A stretch of 64,000 nucleotides of DNA from the NCBI RefSeq assembly GCF_002803845.1, contig NZ_CP024985.1, forward strand, positions 3,782,001 through 3,846,000, written 5' to 3'. A program made the position numbers and the translations under genes. Every line of letters starts with the position of its first letter. Within the stretch, counting starts at the first letter, position 1. Shown here in pieces: positions 8,101-17,412 of the stretch. The DNA comes from Streptomyces lavendulae subsp. lavendulae. Its GTDB lineage: Bacteria > Actinomycetota > Actinomycetes > Streptomycetales > Streptomycetaceae. The notes under the pieces were generated by a model, which was not told the origin of the DNA, did no database searches, and saw only the letters and a program-made list of their open reading frames with translations.

Positions 8101-8631
8101 ATGACCACCTCACCGACCCGGCCACTCCCCGACGTCACGCTGCGCGTGCCGACGGACGAGGACGCGCACGCCTGGCACCACGTCTTCGACGACCCCGACG
8201 TGATGGAGTTCCTCGGCGGCCCGGCCGAGCTGTCCCACTACGAGGAGATCACCGCCCGGCAGCGGATGCACGACGCGCAGCTCGGGTACTGCCTGTGGAC
8301 GCTCCTGGACGCCGAGGGCCAGGTCCTCGGCTTCACCGGGGCGCAGCCGTGGCCCGCGCACAAGGAGTGGGGCCCGGTCGGCGAGATCGAGATCGGCTGG
8401 CGGCTCGGGCGCGAGGCGTGGGGACGGGGCTACGCGTACGCCGCGGCGCTGGCGACGCTGGAGCGGGTGCGGGGGGCGGGAGTGCCGAAGGTGGTGGCGA
8501 TGATCGACGATGCGAACGTCCGCTCGGCGGCGGTCGCGGAACGGCTGGGCATGACGCTGGCCGAGACCTTTCCCCTGCCGGGGGGTCGGCGGGTGGGGCG
8601 GCGCTACGAACTCTCCCTCGCGGCGGGGTAG
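8101..8631 (+). CDS. GNAT family N-acetyltransferase
   Basis: This 176-residue RimJ/RimL-like acetyltransferase has the typical start (a TLRVPTDEDAHAWHHVFDDPDVMEF block), the central IGWRLGREAWGRGYAYAAALATLE acetyl-CoA loop (R/Q-x-x-G-x-G/A type, residues about 100-122) and the C-terminal NVRSAAVAERLGM motif. It is divergent from the flavoprotein gene with about 100 bp between starts. ATG 8101 was chosen over in-frame upstream codons because the conserved domain starts directly after it. The substrate cannot be deduced. Confidence 0.85.
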   Translation: MTTSPTRPLPDVTLRVPTDEDAHAWHHVFDDPDVMEFLGGPAELSHYEEITARQRMHDAQLGYCLWTLLDAEGQVLGFTGAQPWPAHKEWGPVGEIEIGWRLGREAWGRGYAYAAALATLERVRGAGVPKVVAMIDDANVRSAAVAERLGMTLAETFPLPGGRRVGRRYELSLAAG

Positions 8632-8721
8632 GGGTCGGTCCCCCCGGGGGCGGGTTCCGGCCCCCCGACGGGGACGAGTCGTGTACCGGGCGGTGGCGCA
8701 CCGCGCGGGGTGCGGATGCGG

Positions 8722-8906
8722 GTGCGGGTGCGCTGCCGTCTGCGGCTGAGTGGCCGCTGCGCGGGGCTGGTCCCCTGCCCGCCCTTCCCCCATCCCCCGG
8801 ACCCCTTCGGGGGCTCCGCCCCCGGACCCCCGCGCCTCAAACGCCGGCGAGGCTGGATCTTCCAGCCCCGCCGGACCAGCCCCGCGCAGCGGCGACGCAC
8901 CCGCAC
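8722..8906. repeat. Large nested inverted repeat between convergent genes
   Basis: Outer arms GTGCGGGTGCG (8722-8732) and CGCACCCGCAC (8896-8906) and inner, perfect 21-bp arms (8753-8773 and 8873-8893) pair around a 99-bp centre. The centre contains further hairpins and the motif GCGCCTCAAACGCCGGCGAG. That centre looks like a dispersed intergenic repeat I recall from Streptomyces genomes; the recall was not checked. The whole 322-bp gap (8632-8953) between the convergent acetyltransferase and glutaminase genes holds only this structure, which probably acts as a bidirectional terminator. Confidence 0.75.
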
Positions 8907-8953
8907 ACGAAGGCCCGGCACCGGCCACGGGCAGCGGCCCGCCCAGCCGCGCG

Positions 8954-9880
8954 TCAGAAAATGGAGAGGCCCGTCAGGGTGGTGAAGCGGTCCAGGGCGG
9001 CGACGCCTGCGACCGAGTTGCCCTGGGCGTCGAGGCCCGGGCTCCAGACCGCGAGGGTGCAGCGGCCCGGGACGACCGCGACGATGCCGCCGCCGACCCC
9101 GCTCTTGCCCGGCAGCCCGACCCGGTACGCGAACTCGCCCGCCGCGTCGTACGTCCCGCAGGTCAGCATCACCGCGTTGATCTGCTTCGCCTCGCTGCGC
9201 GTGAGGAGACGGGAGCCGTCCGCGCGCAGGCCGTGCCGGGCCAGGAAGCCGCCCGCCAGGGCCAGGTCGGCGCAGCTCATCTCGATGGAGCACTGCCAGA
9301 AGTAGTGGTCCAGCAGCGCCGGTACGGGGTTGTCGATGTTCCCGTAGGAGGCCATGAAGTGCGCGACGGCCGCGTTGCGGTCCCCGTGCTCGTGCTCCGA
9401 GGCGGCCACCTCCGCGTCGAAGCCGATGCCGGGGTTGCCGCTCTCCTGCCTCAGGAAGTCCAGGAGTTCGCTGCTCGCGTCGCCGGTCAGGGTCTGCAGC
9501 CGGTCGGTGACGACGAGCGCCCCCGCGTTGATGAAGGGGTTGCGGGGGATGCCGTTCTCGTACTCCAGCTGGACCAGGGAGTTGAACGGGTTGCCCGACG
9601 GCTCCCGGCCCACCCGCTCCCACAGGCTGTCGCCGCCCTCCGCGAGCGCCAGGGCGAGCGCGAAGACCTTGGTGACGGACTGGGCGGAGAAGGGGACCCG
9701 CCAGTCCCCCGCTCCGTAGACGTTGCCGTCCAGGTCGGCGAGCGCCATCCCGAACTGCCCGGGGTCCACGGACGCCAGTGCCGGGATGTACTCGGCGGGG
9801 GTGCCGCTGCCCACCAGCGGGGCGACGTCGGCCGCGACCCGCTCCAGCAGCGCCGCGTAGTCGAAGGGCCGGGTCTCCAC
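8954..9880 (-). CDS. glsA: Glutaminase (GlsA family)
   Basis: This 308-residue serine-dependent beta-lactamase-like glutaminase hydrolyses glutamine to glutamate and ammonia. The catalytic Ser-x-x-Lys is seen as SVTK at residues 68-71 (PFSAQSVTKVFAL). NPFNSLVQLEYENGIPRNPFINAGAL and GLPGKSGVGGGI are hallmark family blocks. The length is normal for the short, STAS-less form. It lies 6 bp downstream of menG on the same strand and is probably co-transcribed with it; the functional link to quinone methylation is not obvious. Confidence 0.93.
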   Translation of the reverse strand: METRPFDYAALLERVAADVAPLVGSGTPAEYIPALASVDPGQFGMALADLDGNVYGAGDWRVPFSAQSVTKVFALALALAEGGDSLWERVGREPSGNPFNSLVQLEYENGIPRNPFINAGALVVTDRLQTLTGDASSELLDFLRQESGNPGIGFDAEVAASEHEHGDRNAAVAHFMASYGNIDNPVPALLDHYFWQCSIEMSCADLALAGGFLARHGLRADGSRLLTRSEAKQINAVMLTCGTYDAAGEFAYRVGLPGKSGVGGGIVAVVPGRCTLAVWSPGLDAQGNSVAGVAALDRFTTLTGLSIF

Positions 9881-9886
9881 CGTGCG

Positions 9887-10579
9887 CTACTCCTTGACCC
9901 CGCGGTGCAGCGCCACGATGCCGCCGCTCAGGTTGCGCCAGGCGACCTTGCCCCAGCCGGCCTTCTGCAGCAGGGCGGCGAGCGCGGGCTGGTCGGGCCA
10001 CTCGCGGATGGACTCGGCGAGGTACACGTACGCGTCGGGGTTGGAGGAGACCGCGCGGGCCACCGGCGGCAGCGCCCGCATCAGGTACTCGGTGTAGACC
10101 GTGCGGAAGGGCGCCCAGGTCGGCTGCGAGAACTCGCAGATCACGACCTGCCCGCCGGGCTTGGTCACCCGGTACAGCTCGCGCAGCGCGGCGTCGGTGT
10201 CCTGGACGTTGCGCAGCCCGAAGGAGATCGTCACGGTGTCGAAGACGTCGTCCTTGAAGGGCAGCTTCGTCGCGTCGCCCGCCGTCAGCGGCAGCCACGG
10301 GTTGCGCTTCTTGCCCTCGCGCAGCATGCCGAGCGAGAAGTCACAGGGCACGACGTAGGCGCCGGTCGCGGCGAAGGGCAGCGAGGAGGTCGCGGTCCCG
10401 GCGGCCAGGTCGAGCACCTGCTGGCCGGGGCGGGCGGCGACCGCCTTGGCGACCTCCTTGCGCCACAGCCGGGCCTGGCCGAGGGACAGGACGTCGTTGG
10501 TGAGGTCGTAGTTGGCGGCCACACCGTCGAACATGGAGGCGACTTCGTGCGGCTGCTTGTCCAGGGAAGCCCTTGTCAC
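9887..10579 (-). CDS. menG: Demethylmenaquinone methyltransferase MenG (UbiE family)
   Basis: This 230-residue class I SAM methyltransferase performs the last step of menaquinone synthesis, C-methylation of demethylmenaquinone. UbiE-family motifs are present: VASMFDGVAANYDLTNDVLSLG near the N-terminus, VLDLAAGTATSS (motif I, SAM loop) and DTVTISFGLRNVQDTDAALRELYRVTKPGG. The GTG start at 10579 (VTRASLDKQPHEVASMF) matches the conserved family start; longer upstream openings are non-homologous. It heads a short operon with the glutaminase gene and is divergent from the metzincin-like gene. Confidence 0.92.
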   Translation of the reverse strand: MTRASLDKQPHEVASMFDGVAANYDLTNDVLSLGQARLWRKEVAKAVAARPGQQVLDLAAGTATSSLPFAATGAYVVPCDFSLGMLREGKKRNPWLPLTAGDATKLPFKDDVFDTVTISFGLRNVQDTDAALRELYRVTKPGGQVVICEFSQPTWAPFRTVYTEYLMRALPPVARAVSSNPDAYVYLAESIREWPDQPALAALLQKAGWGKVAWRNLSGGIVALHRGVKE

Positions 10580-10746
10580 TGGCGTTGGCCCCTCGGTGCT
10601 CGGTGGATCTGCGGTTCGGCGGGTACGGGCCCATCCTCTCAGGCCCCCGCCCCGCCCGAACGGCTGCCCCGCCCCGGTCCGGGGTCCGGCGGGGCCACAG
10701 GGGCCCGGGGCACACTGGACGGACGGAGCGAACGAGGGGTTCGAGG

Positions 10747-11523
10747 ATGCCGACAGGCAGGTCACTCAGCGCGGGACGGATCGAGCGGCGCAGGCGGTTG
10801 CGCCGCACGGTCCTGTGGGCGGCGGCGTTAGCCGCCCTGTCGGTGGCCGCCTACCGGCTCGAACCGGCGCACGACGGCCCCGCCGGCGCACGCCCCCCGG
10901 CGCACACCGAGCAGGGGACGGGGCAGGGGAAGGGGCAGGGGAGCACGCAGGGGCCCGGTGGGTCGCCCTCGGTGGGGTTCACGGGATCCTCGGCCGGCGG
11001 GAAGGCCCAGGGGCGGGGGCCGGCGCTGCGCTGGCGGGTGGAGGTGGAGAACGGCAGCGGGGTCGACCCGGACGACGCGGCCCGCGCCGTCGAGGCGATC
11101 CTCGGGGACCGGCGCGGCTGGATACGCGACCCCGCGTACGGCTTCCGGCTGGCCGGGCGCGGGGAACCCGTGGACTTCGTCGTCAAGATCGCCACCCCCG
11201 GGACCACCGACCGGCTGTGCGAGGTGGTCACCCCGGAGCTCGTCGGGGAGACGAACTGCCGGGTCGGCCACACCGTCGTGGTGAACCTCAAGCGCTGGCA
11301 GGAGGGTTCGCCCCAGTTCAGCGGATCCCCGCAGGAGTACCGGGCGCTGATCGTCAACCACGAGGTGGGCCACGAACTCGGCCACGAGCACGAGACCTGC
11401 CCGCGCCCGGGGGCGCCCGCCCCCGCGATGATGCAGCAGATCAAGGGCCTGCTCGGCTGTACCTCGAACGCCTGGCCCTACTCCGCCGACGGCACCTACC
11501 TGGCCGGACCCCGCGTGCCCTGA
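10747..11523 (+). CDS. Membrane-anchored metzincin-like protein (DUF3152 type)
   Basis: This 258-residue protein has a very basic N-terminus (RRRRLRRTVLW), one hydrophobic helix (about 18-37), a Gln/Gly-rich linker (about 55-80) and a conserved extracellular domain. Residues 205-215 read HEVGHELGHEH, a perfect HExxHxxGxxH zinc-binding signature of metzincin proteases. I believe it belongs to the actinobacterial DUF3152 family, whose members share this motif and paired cysteines (here in RLCEVV, NCRVGH, ETCPRP and LGCTSN). Protease activity is likely from the motif but unproven. ATG 10747 follows a GAGG sequence and precedes the basic anchor. Confidence 0.75.
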   Translation: MPTGRSLSAGRIERRRRLRRTVLWAAALAALSVAAYRLEPAHDGPAGARPPAHTEQGTGQGKGQGSTQGPGGSPSVGFTGSSAGGKAQGRGPALRWRVEVENGSGVDPDDAARAVEAILGDRRGWIRDPAYGFRLAGRGEPVDFVVKIATPGTTDRLCEVVTPELVGETNCRVGHTVVVNLKRWQEGSPQFSGSPQEYRALIVNHEVGHELGHEHETCPRPGAPAPAMMQQIKGLLGCTSNAWPYSADGTYLAGPRVP

Positions 11524-11534
11524 AGAGGCACCGC

Positions 11535-12179
11535 TCAGCGGCGGCGGTGCAGCAGCCGGCCCCCGATGACGGTGGCCACGCAGGTGCTCGCGCCCCGCTC
11601 CGGCAGCTCCGCGGGCCCGGCGACGGCGAACACCGCGAACCGGGCCGCGGCGCCCTCCCGCAGCTCCCCGTGGAAGGCCCCGTCCGGCGCGCCGAGCCCG
11701 GCGAGCGGGTCGAGGGAGGGCGGGCCCGCGTACGGGGCGGGGGGCACGACCGTGAGGCCCGAGCGGACCACCGCGGCGCGCACCGAGGGGATCGTGAACC
11801 GCCCGGCCACCGCGACGACCCCGCGCGCGAGCAGCTTCTGCGTACCGCGCCGGGCGCTGTTGCCCCAGCGGGCCTCGGTCATCCCCAGGGCGGCCAGCGC
11901 CTCGGCGCCGGTGATCGGTCCGGCGCCGAGCTCGGTGGTCTCGGACGGGTCGTCGGGGTAGTAGGTCCCCTCCAGCAGGACGTCCGCCCCGCGGGCCAGC
12001 AGCCCCGGGGTGAGCACCCCGGGCCAGCGCCGGACCCGGGCGTGCGGGGCTGCCGCGGCGAGCTCCCCGTACGGGCCGACGCGGACGATCCGGTCGCCCT
12101 CGACCAGGACCGCGCCGCCCTCGACGGGGGCGGATCCCGGTCCCGCGACGAGCAGCTCGGCGGTGTGCAGCGTCAGCAT
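11535..12179 (-). CDS. Degenerate amidohydrolase-like (imidazolonepropionase-like) protein coupled to mqnC
   Basis: This 214-residue protein resembles the small N-terminal beta-sandwich of amidohydrolases: MLTLHTAELLVAG, then GAVLVEGDRIVRVGPYGEL and VLTPGLLARGAD. In active amidohydrolases the last element reads TPGxIDxHxH; here the metal-binding HxH is absent and the long TIM-barrel half is replaced by a shorter Ala/Gly-rich region. It starts 9 bp after mqnC on the same strand and is almost certainly co-transcribed with it. A role in or near the futalosine pathway is inferred from context only, and catalysis by the usual metal mechanism seems impossible. Confidence 0.7.
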   Translation of the reverse strand: MLTLHTAELLVAGPGSAPVEGGAVLVEGDRIVRVGPYGELAAAAPHARVRRWPGVLTPGLLARGADVLLEGTYYPDDPSETTELGAGPITGAEALAALGMTEARWGNSARRGTQKLLARGVVAVAGRFTIPSVRAAVVRSGLTVVPPAPYAGPPSLDPLAGLGAPDGAFHGELREGAAARFAVFAVAGPAELPERGASTCVATVIGGRLLHRRR

Positions 12180-12188
12180 CGGCCTGCG

Positions 12189-13388
12189 TCAGTTCGTGGA
12201 GATGAGCTTCAGCTCGGGGTGCGCCGTGCCGCCCTCGATCGCGGTCGAGGAGATGTGCGAGACGACGCGGTCGTCGACCGGGTCGTTGGCCGGGTCGTCG
12301 TGCACCAGCAGGTGCTCGTACGTCGTCGCGCGCTGCGCGGGGACGCGGCCCGCCTTGCGGATCAGGTCGATGATCTCCTGGCGGTTCGAGCGGTGCTTGG
12401 CACCGGCCGAGGAGACGACGTTCTCCTCCAGCATGATCGAACCGAGGTCGTCGGCGCCGTAGTGCAGCGAGAGCTGGCCCGCCTCCTTGCCGACGGTCAG
12501 CCAGGAGCCCTGGATGTGGGCGATGTTGTCGAGGAAGAGCCGCGCGATCGCGATCATGCGCAGGTACTCGAAGACGGTCGCCTGGGTCCGGCCCTTGAGG
12601 TGGTTGTTCTCGGGCTGGTACGTGTACGGGATGAAGGCGCGGAAGCCGCCCGTGCGGTCCTGCGTGTCCCGGATCATCGCGATGTGCTCGATGCGCTCGG
12701 CGTTGGTCTCGCCGGTGCCCATCAGCATGGTGGAGGTGGACTCCACGCCCAGCCCGTGGGCGAGCTCCATGATCTCCAGCCAGCGCTCGCCGGACTCCTT
12801 GAGCGGGGCGATCGCCTTGCGCGGCCGCTCCGGCAGCAGCTCGGCGCCGGCGCCCGCGAAGGAGTCGAGACCCGCCGCGTGGATCCGCTTGATGGCCTCC
12901 TCGGCGCTGACGCCGGAGATGCGGGCCATGTGGTCCACCTCGGACGCGCCGAGGGAGTGGATCACCAGCTGCGGGAAGGCCTTCTTGATGGCGGAGAAGT
13001 GCTCCTCGTAGTACTCCACGCCGTAGTCCGGGTGGTGGCCGCCCTGGAACATGATCTGGGTGCCGCCCAGTTCGACGGTCTCCGCGCAGCGGCGCAGGAT
13101 GTCGTCGAGGTCGCGGGACCAGCCCTTCTTCGTGTCCTTGGGGGCAGCGTAGAAGGCGCAGAACTTGCACGCCGTGACGCACACGTTGGTGTAGTTGATG
13201 TTGCGCTCGATGATGTACGTCGCGATGTGCTCCGTACCGGCGTAGCGCAGCCGGCGCGCGGCGTCGGCGGCCTGGCCGAGCGCGTGCAGCGGGGCGTGCC
13301 GGTAGAGGTCGAGGGCCTCTTCCTTGGTGATCCGGCCCCCTGCGGCGGCACGGTCGAGGACAGACTGGAGAGCGGCCTGGTCGGTCAC
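12189..13388 (-). CDS. mqnC: Cyclic dehypoxanthinyl futalosine synthase MqnC
   Basis: This 399-residue radical SAM enzyme cyclises dehypoxanthine futalosine to the spiro compound that becomes the naphthoquinone ring of menaquinone. The 4Fe-4S ligands C70, C74 and C77 (CVTACKFC) follow RNINYTNV, as in MqnC. YIIERNINYTN, FQGGHHPDYGVEYYEE and GRTQATVFEYLRMIAIARL are characteristic. S. coelicolor makes menaquinone through futalosine, with mqnC at SCO4550. The gene leads a two-gene unit with the degenerate amidohydrolase; mqnA lies about 3 kb upstream on the same strand. Confidence 0.95.
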   Translation of the reverse strand: MTDQAALQSVLDRAAAGGRITKEEALDLYRHAPLHALGQAADAARRLRYAGTEHIATYIIERNINYTNVCVTACKFCAFYAAPKDTKKGWSRDLDDILRRCAETVELGGTQIMFQGGHHPDYGVEYYEEHFSAIKKAFPQLVIHSLGASEVDHMARISGVSAEEAIKRIHAAGLDSFAGAGAELLPERPRKAIAPLKESGERWLEIMELAHGLGVESTSTMLMGTGETNAERIEHIAMIRDTQDRTGGFRAFIPYTYQPENNHLKGRTQATVFEYLRMIAIARLFLDNIAHIQGSWLTVGKEAGQLSLHYGADDLGSIMLEENVVSSAGAKHRSNRQEIIDLIRKAGRVPAQRATTYEHLLVHDDPANDPVDDRVVSHISSTAIEGGTAHPELKLISTN

Positions 13389-13484
13389 CGGTGCGTCACC
13401 TTTCGGCGGTGTGTCAAGGGGTTCGGACCGATCCAGCCTACGCCAGGGACCGTGCCGGGCTCCTCCAGGGGGCGCGGACCCGCG

Positions 13485-15293
13485 TCAGGTGCTGCGGGTG
13501 AGGTCCCCCTCGGGGTTTCCGGCCGCCTTGTCGCCCGACTTGTAGTGCAGCGTGCCACCGGGGTTGAGGGTGAACCGCTCGTCGGCGGAGCCCCCGGCGC
13601 AGATGCCCGGGGCCGGGTTGGGGCCGCCCGCGGTGTCCAGGACCAGGGAGCGGTCGGTGGCGGAGGAGAGCTTCCAGTCGCCGCTGCAGTCGGTGCCGAG
13701 GATCGGCATGACGGACTTGTCCCGGGCGACGACCTCGCCGACCCTGCCGCCCCGGATGGTGATCTCGAACTCGGTGGTGGCCCCGAGGTTGGTGGTGACG
13801 GTGCCCTTCCACGTGCCGGTGAGTTCCCTGGGGACGTCGTTGCGGCTCCCCTTGGGCGGGACCGAGGGGGAGGCCGACGGGGAGGACGACGGGGACGGGG
13901 CGGAGGCCGCGGCGTCCGGTGCCGAGGAGGCCGGGGGCTTGCCCGCCGCCGCCTCCCGGGTGCCGTCCTGCCACGGCAGCACCCCCGCGTACAGCCCGCC
14001 GGAGAGCGCCACCGCCACGGCCGCCGCGCCGAGCACCAGGGTGCAGCTGAAGCGGCGGCCCGCCACGCTGAGGCTGGCCCGGCGGCCTTCGGGACCGGCC
14101 GTCCGCTGGCCCGGCACCGCCGCGCCGGGGTGCGGGGCCGCGCCGCCCGCCGTCTCGGTGGGGACCCCGTACATGCCGCCCGGCGCGCCGAAGGAGCCGT
14201 ACGGACCCGCCGGGGCGGAGTAGGGCGAGCCGCCCGGGACCCGTCCCCCGTAGGAGGGATCGGGGGTGCCGAAGCCGACGCCCACGGGCCCCCCGAAGGA
14301 CCCTTCCGTGAACGGCACCGGCCCGGAGCCGGAGCCCGGACCGGCCCCGAAGCCGGCCCCGGAGCCCGCGAACGCCGCTCCCCCGCCACCGCCCCCGGAG
14401 GTATCGGCGTCCAGGTCCAGCAGGGCCACCGCCGCACGGCTGGCCTCCTCCACCAGCGGTCCCGGCAGCCACCCCCGGCCACCGCCCGGGGCCCAGCCCA
14501 GGGCCGCCACGAGCGCCTCGGGCGCCGGCCGCCGCTCCGCCGCCTTCTCCAGGCAGGACCCGATGAGTTCGCGCAGTTCCCCGGCGGGGACCCCGTCCAG
14601 CTCCGGCGGCTCGTGGACCACCTTGTAGAGGAGGGTCGCGGAGTTGTCCCCGGTGAACGGCGGCCGCCCGGTCGCCGCGAAGGCCAGCACCGCGCCCAGC
14701 GAGAACACGTCCGAGGCGCCGGTGACGCCCTTGCCCAGGATCTGCTCCGGCGACATGTACCCGGGCGAACCGATGGACACCCCGGTGGAGGTCAGCGAGG
14801 CCGTGCCGTCCGTCGCCCGCGCGATCCCGAAGTCGATCAGCCGCGGCCCGTCGAGGGTCAGCATCACGTTGGACGGCTTCACGTCCCGGTGGACGAGTCC
14901 CAGCGCGTGCACCGCCACCAGCGCCCGGGCCAGTCCCGCGCCCGCCGCCCGTACCGACGCCTCCGGCAGCGGACCGTGCCCGGCCACCGCCCGGTCCAGC
15001 GACGGCCCCGCCACGTACCCCGTCGCCACCCACGGCACGGCCGCCTCCGGATCGGCGTCCAGCACGGGCGCCGTCCACTCGCCGCCCACCCGCCGCGCGG
15101 CCTCCACCTCGCGGCGGAAGCGGGCGCGGAACTCCTCGTCGGCGGCGAAGTGCGGGTGCACGATCTTGACGGCGACGGTCCGGCCGCCCGCGCTGCGCCC
15201 CAGGTAGACCCGGCCCATCCCGCCGGCGCCGAGCCGGCCCAGCAGCCGGTACGCGCCGATGGTCCGGGGCTCCCCGGCTTCGAGCGGCTGCAT
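13485..15293 (-). CDS. Transmembrane serine/threonine protein kinase
   Basis: This 602-residue PknB-like receptor kinase has a kinase domain at residues about 15-275: glycine loop GRLGAGGMGRVY (19-30), ATP-binding K43, catalytic loop HRDVKPSN with D137, DFGIA magnesium loop, and SPGYMSPEQ activation/P+1 segment. A Gly/Pro/Ser-rich juxtamembrane linker (about 310-420) leads to one membrane helix (about 425-450). A roughly 130-residue extracellular part follows, with a Ser/Pro linker and a folded domain (ELTGTWKGTVTTN through TLHYKSG) containing two cysteines. There are no PASTA or PQQ repeats, so it is not the AfsK type. ATG 15293 is followed immediately by the kinase domain. The ligand is unknown. 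Confidence 0.9.
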   Translation of the reverse strand: MQPLEAGEPRTIGAYRLLGRLGAGGMGRVYLGRSAGGRTVAVKIVHPHFAADEEFRARFRREVEAARRVGGEWTAPVLDADPEAAVPWVATGYVAGPSLDRAVAGHGPLPEASVRAAGAGLARALVAVHALGLVHRDVKPSNVMLTLDGPRLIDFGIARATDGTASLTSTGVSIGSPGYMSPEQILGKGVTGASDVFSLGAVLAFAATGRPPFTGDNSATLLYKVVHEPPELDGVPAGELRELIGSCLEKAAERRPAPEALVAALGWAPGGGRGWLPGPLVEEASRAAVALLDLDADTSGGGGGGAAFAGSGAGFGAGPGSGSGPVPFTEGSFGGPVGVGFGTPDPSYGGRVPGGSPYSAPAGPYGSFGAPGGMYGVPTETAGGAAPHPGAAVPGQRTAGPEGRRASLSVAGRRFSCTLVLGAAAVAVALSGGLYAGVLPWQDGTREAAAGKPPASSAPDAAASAPSPSSSPSASPSVPPKGSRNDVPRELTGTWKGTVTTNLGATTEFEITIRGGRVGEVVARDKSVMPILGTDCSGDWKLSSATDRSLVLDTAGGPNPAPGICAGGSADERFTLNPGGTLHYKSGDKAAGNPEGDLTRST

Positions 15294-15618
15294 GACGTCC
15301 CCGTCCCCCGTCCCCCGGTGTGTGGTGTCCCTGTATCCCCCGGGGAACCGCATCGGGTACAGGCCGCGGCCGGGGTCGCGTCCGATCCGGCCTCCGGCGG
15401 CGCCTGCCGCACCCGAGCAGGCTACTCCCCAACTCGATCCGCCCACCTGCGTCTTCACCGGGCCCGCACGACCGCCCGCCGGTGGCCGCGGGCATCACGG
15501 TGACCGGCGCGCCCGGGTGCTGCGCGTCTTCGCCGTGCCGACGGGTGTTCGTGGGACGGTCGGGGCGGCGGACGGCGCCGGTCCGCGGTCGGCGGCGGTC
15601 GGCAGCCGTCAGCGGCAG
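15294..15618. other. Gap upstream of the kinase gene
   Basis: These 325 bases contain no convincing gene. The half nearest the kinase must contain its promoter, but no clear -35/-10 pair was found. The half near 15550-15618 is low-complexity, with repeated GGTCGGC and CAGCGGCAGTCAGCG words. Confidence 0.4.
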
Positions 15619-16326
15619 TCAGCGCCGGTCCCCGCCCCACACCTCGCTCTCGCGCAGCACCGCCAGGGCGAAGGCCAGCCGCAGGTCGAGCGGGCCGTCC
15701 CGGTCCACCGTGTACCAACGCGGGCCCTGGGAGGGCTGGAAGGTGAGCACGGGCCGGTCACCGGCCCGCCAGACCACCGGCGCCAGGCCGCCGGCCGCCT
15801 CGTCCTCGGCGCCCAGGCTCAGCAGGTTGTCGACGACGCCGCCCAGCAGCTTGCCGGCGCCCCGCTCCAGCGTCCGCCGGGGGCCGCCGCGGGCCCAGCC
15901 GCGCACGGCCACCGCCTCCGGCTGCCCGGGGCGCTCCAGCCACCAGCCGTGGCGGAGCAGCCGCTGCGCGGCCGGGGTCCGGTGCACGGCGCCCAGCTCC
16001 CGCCCGTCGGGGGCGGTGACCCGGTAGGGGCCCTCCCCCGGCTCGGGACCGGTCGGGGCCACCGAGCACAGCGGGCGCGGACCGCCTTCGTCCGCGGACA
16101 ACCGGAATCCCCGGCGCGGCGGGGCGCCGGGCACGGCCGGTGTGATGAACACGGCCGGGACCATGTCCCCGCCGAGTGCCCGTGGAACACGTATCGCGTA
16201 CGGTCCCGCGCCGCGCCGGGAGGCGCGCACGGCGTCGCGCAGCGTCCGGCCGACGGTGAACCGGGTGATCTCTTCCCAGGGCACCTGTTCTATCGGTCCG
16301 GCCGGCCGGTTCCTGCCGAATGCCAT
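15619..16326 (-). CDS. Conserved hypothetical protein, phospholipid-scramblase-like layout uncertain
   Basis: This 235-residue protein is not confidently recognised. It has no signal peptide or membrane helix. It contains tryptophan- and arginine-rich strands (RHGWWLERPGQPEAVAVRGWARGG, RWYTVDRDGPLDLRLAFALAVLRESEVWGGDRR). The final LDLRLAFALAVLRE...W motif resembles the end of LURP1/scramblase-like beta-barrel proteins, but this is a loose impression. ATG 16326 gives a sensible N-terminus (MAFGRNRPAGPIEQVPWEEITRF). A 9-bp inverted repeat lies 18-51 bp upstream and may regulate it. Confidence 0.65.
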   Translation of the reverse strand: MAFGRNRPAGPIEQVPWEEITRFTVGRTLRDAVRASRRGAGPYAIRVPRALGGDMVPAVFITPAVPGAPPRRGFRLSADEGGPRPLCSVAPTGPEPGEGPYRVTAPDGRELGAVHRTPAAQRLLRHGWWLERPGQPEAVAVRGWARGGPRRTLERGAGKLLGGVVDNLLSLGAEDEAAGGLAPVVWRAGDRPVLTFQPSQGPRWYTVDRDGPLDLRLAFALAVLRESEVWGGDRR

Positions 16327-16344
16327 GGGATCCCCCGTCCCTCG

Positions 16345-16377
16345 TTCGTATTCACCTTCGACGGACGAGAATACGAA
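16345..16377. promoter_or_regulatory. Inverted repeat, possible operator upstream of the 16326 start
   Basis: TTCGTATTC (16345-16353) and GAATACGAA (16369-16377) form a perfect 9-bp inverted repeat with 15 bp between, in unusually AT-rich DNA just before the start codon. It could be an operator or a leader hairpin. No known regulator is matched. Confidence 0.45.
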
Positions 16378-16448
16378 AGGGGAACGAATTCCCGGCAAAC
16401 GGAACAATCGCCGGTTTCGCAGCGCCGGAGATCATGCGGATAAGACCG

Positions 16449-17312
<864 letters not shown>

Positions 17313-17412
17313 ATCGCGAGACTAGCCCCCGGCTCTCCGTCAGCGATCAGGCGGGTCTCAAACGTCCGGGTGACGTGATCTTTCCCTCTGGTCTCGCCCC
17401 GAGGGTGCGTGC

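Noticed and set aside
10512..15503. A 1663-codon plus-strand open frame spanning the metzincin, mqnC and kinase region
   Set aside because: It is antisense to menG, mqnC and the kinase, has low-complexity Arg/Gly/Pro composition and no recognisable domain. Long antisense frames are expected at this GC content.
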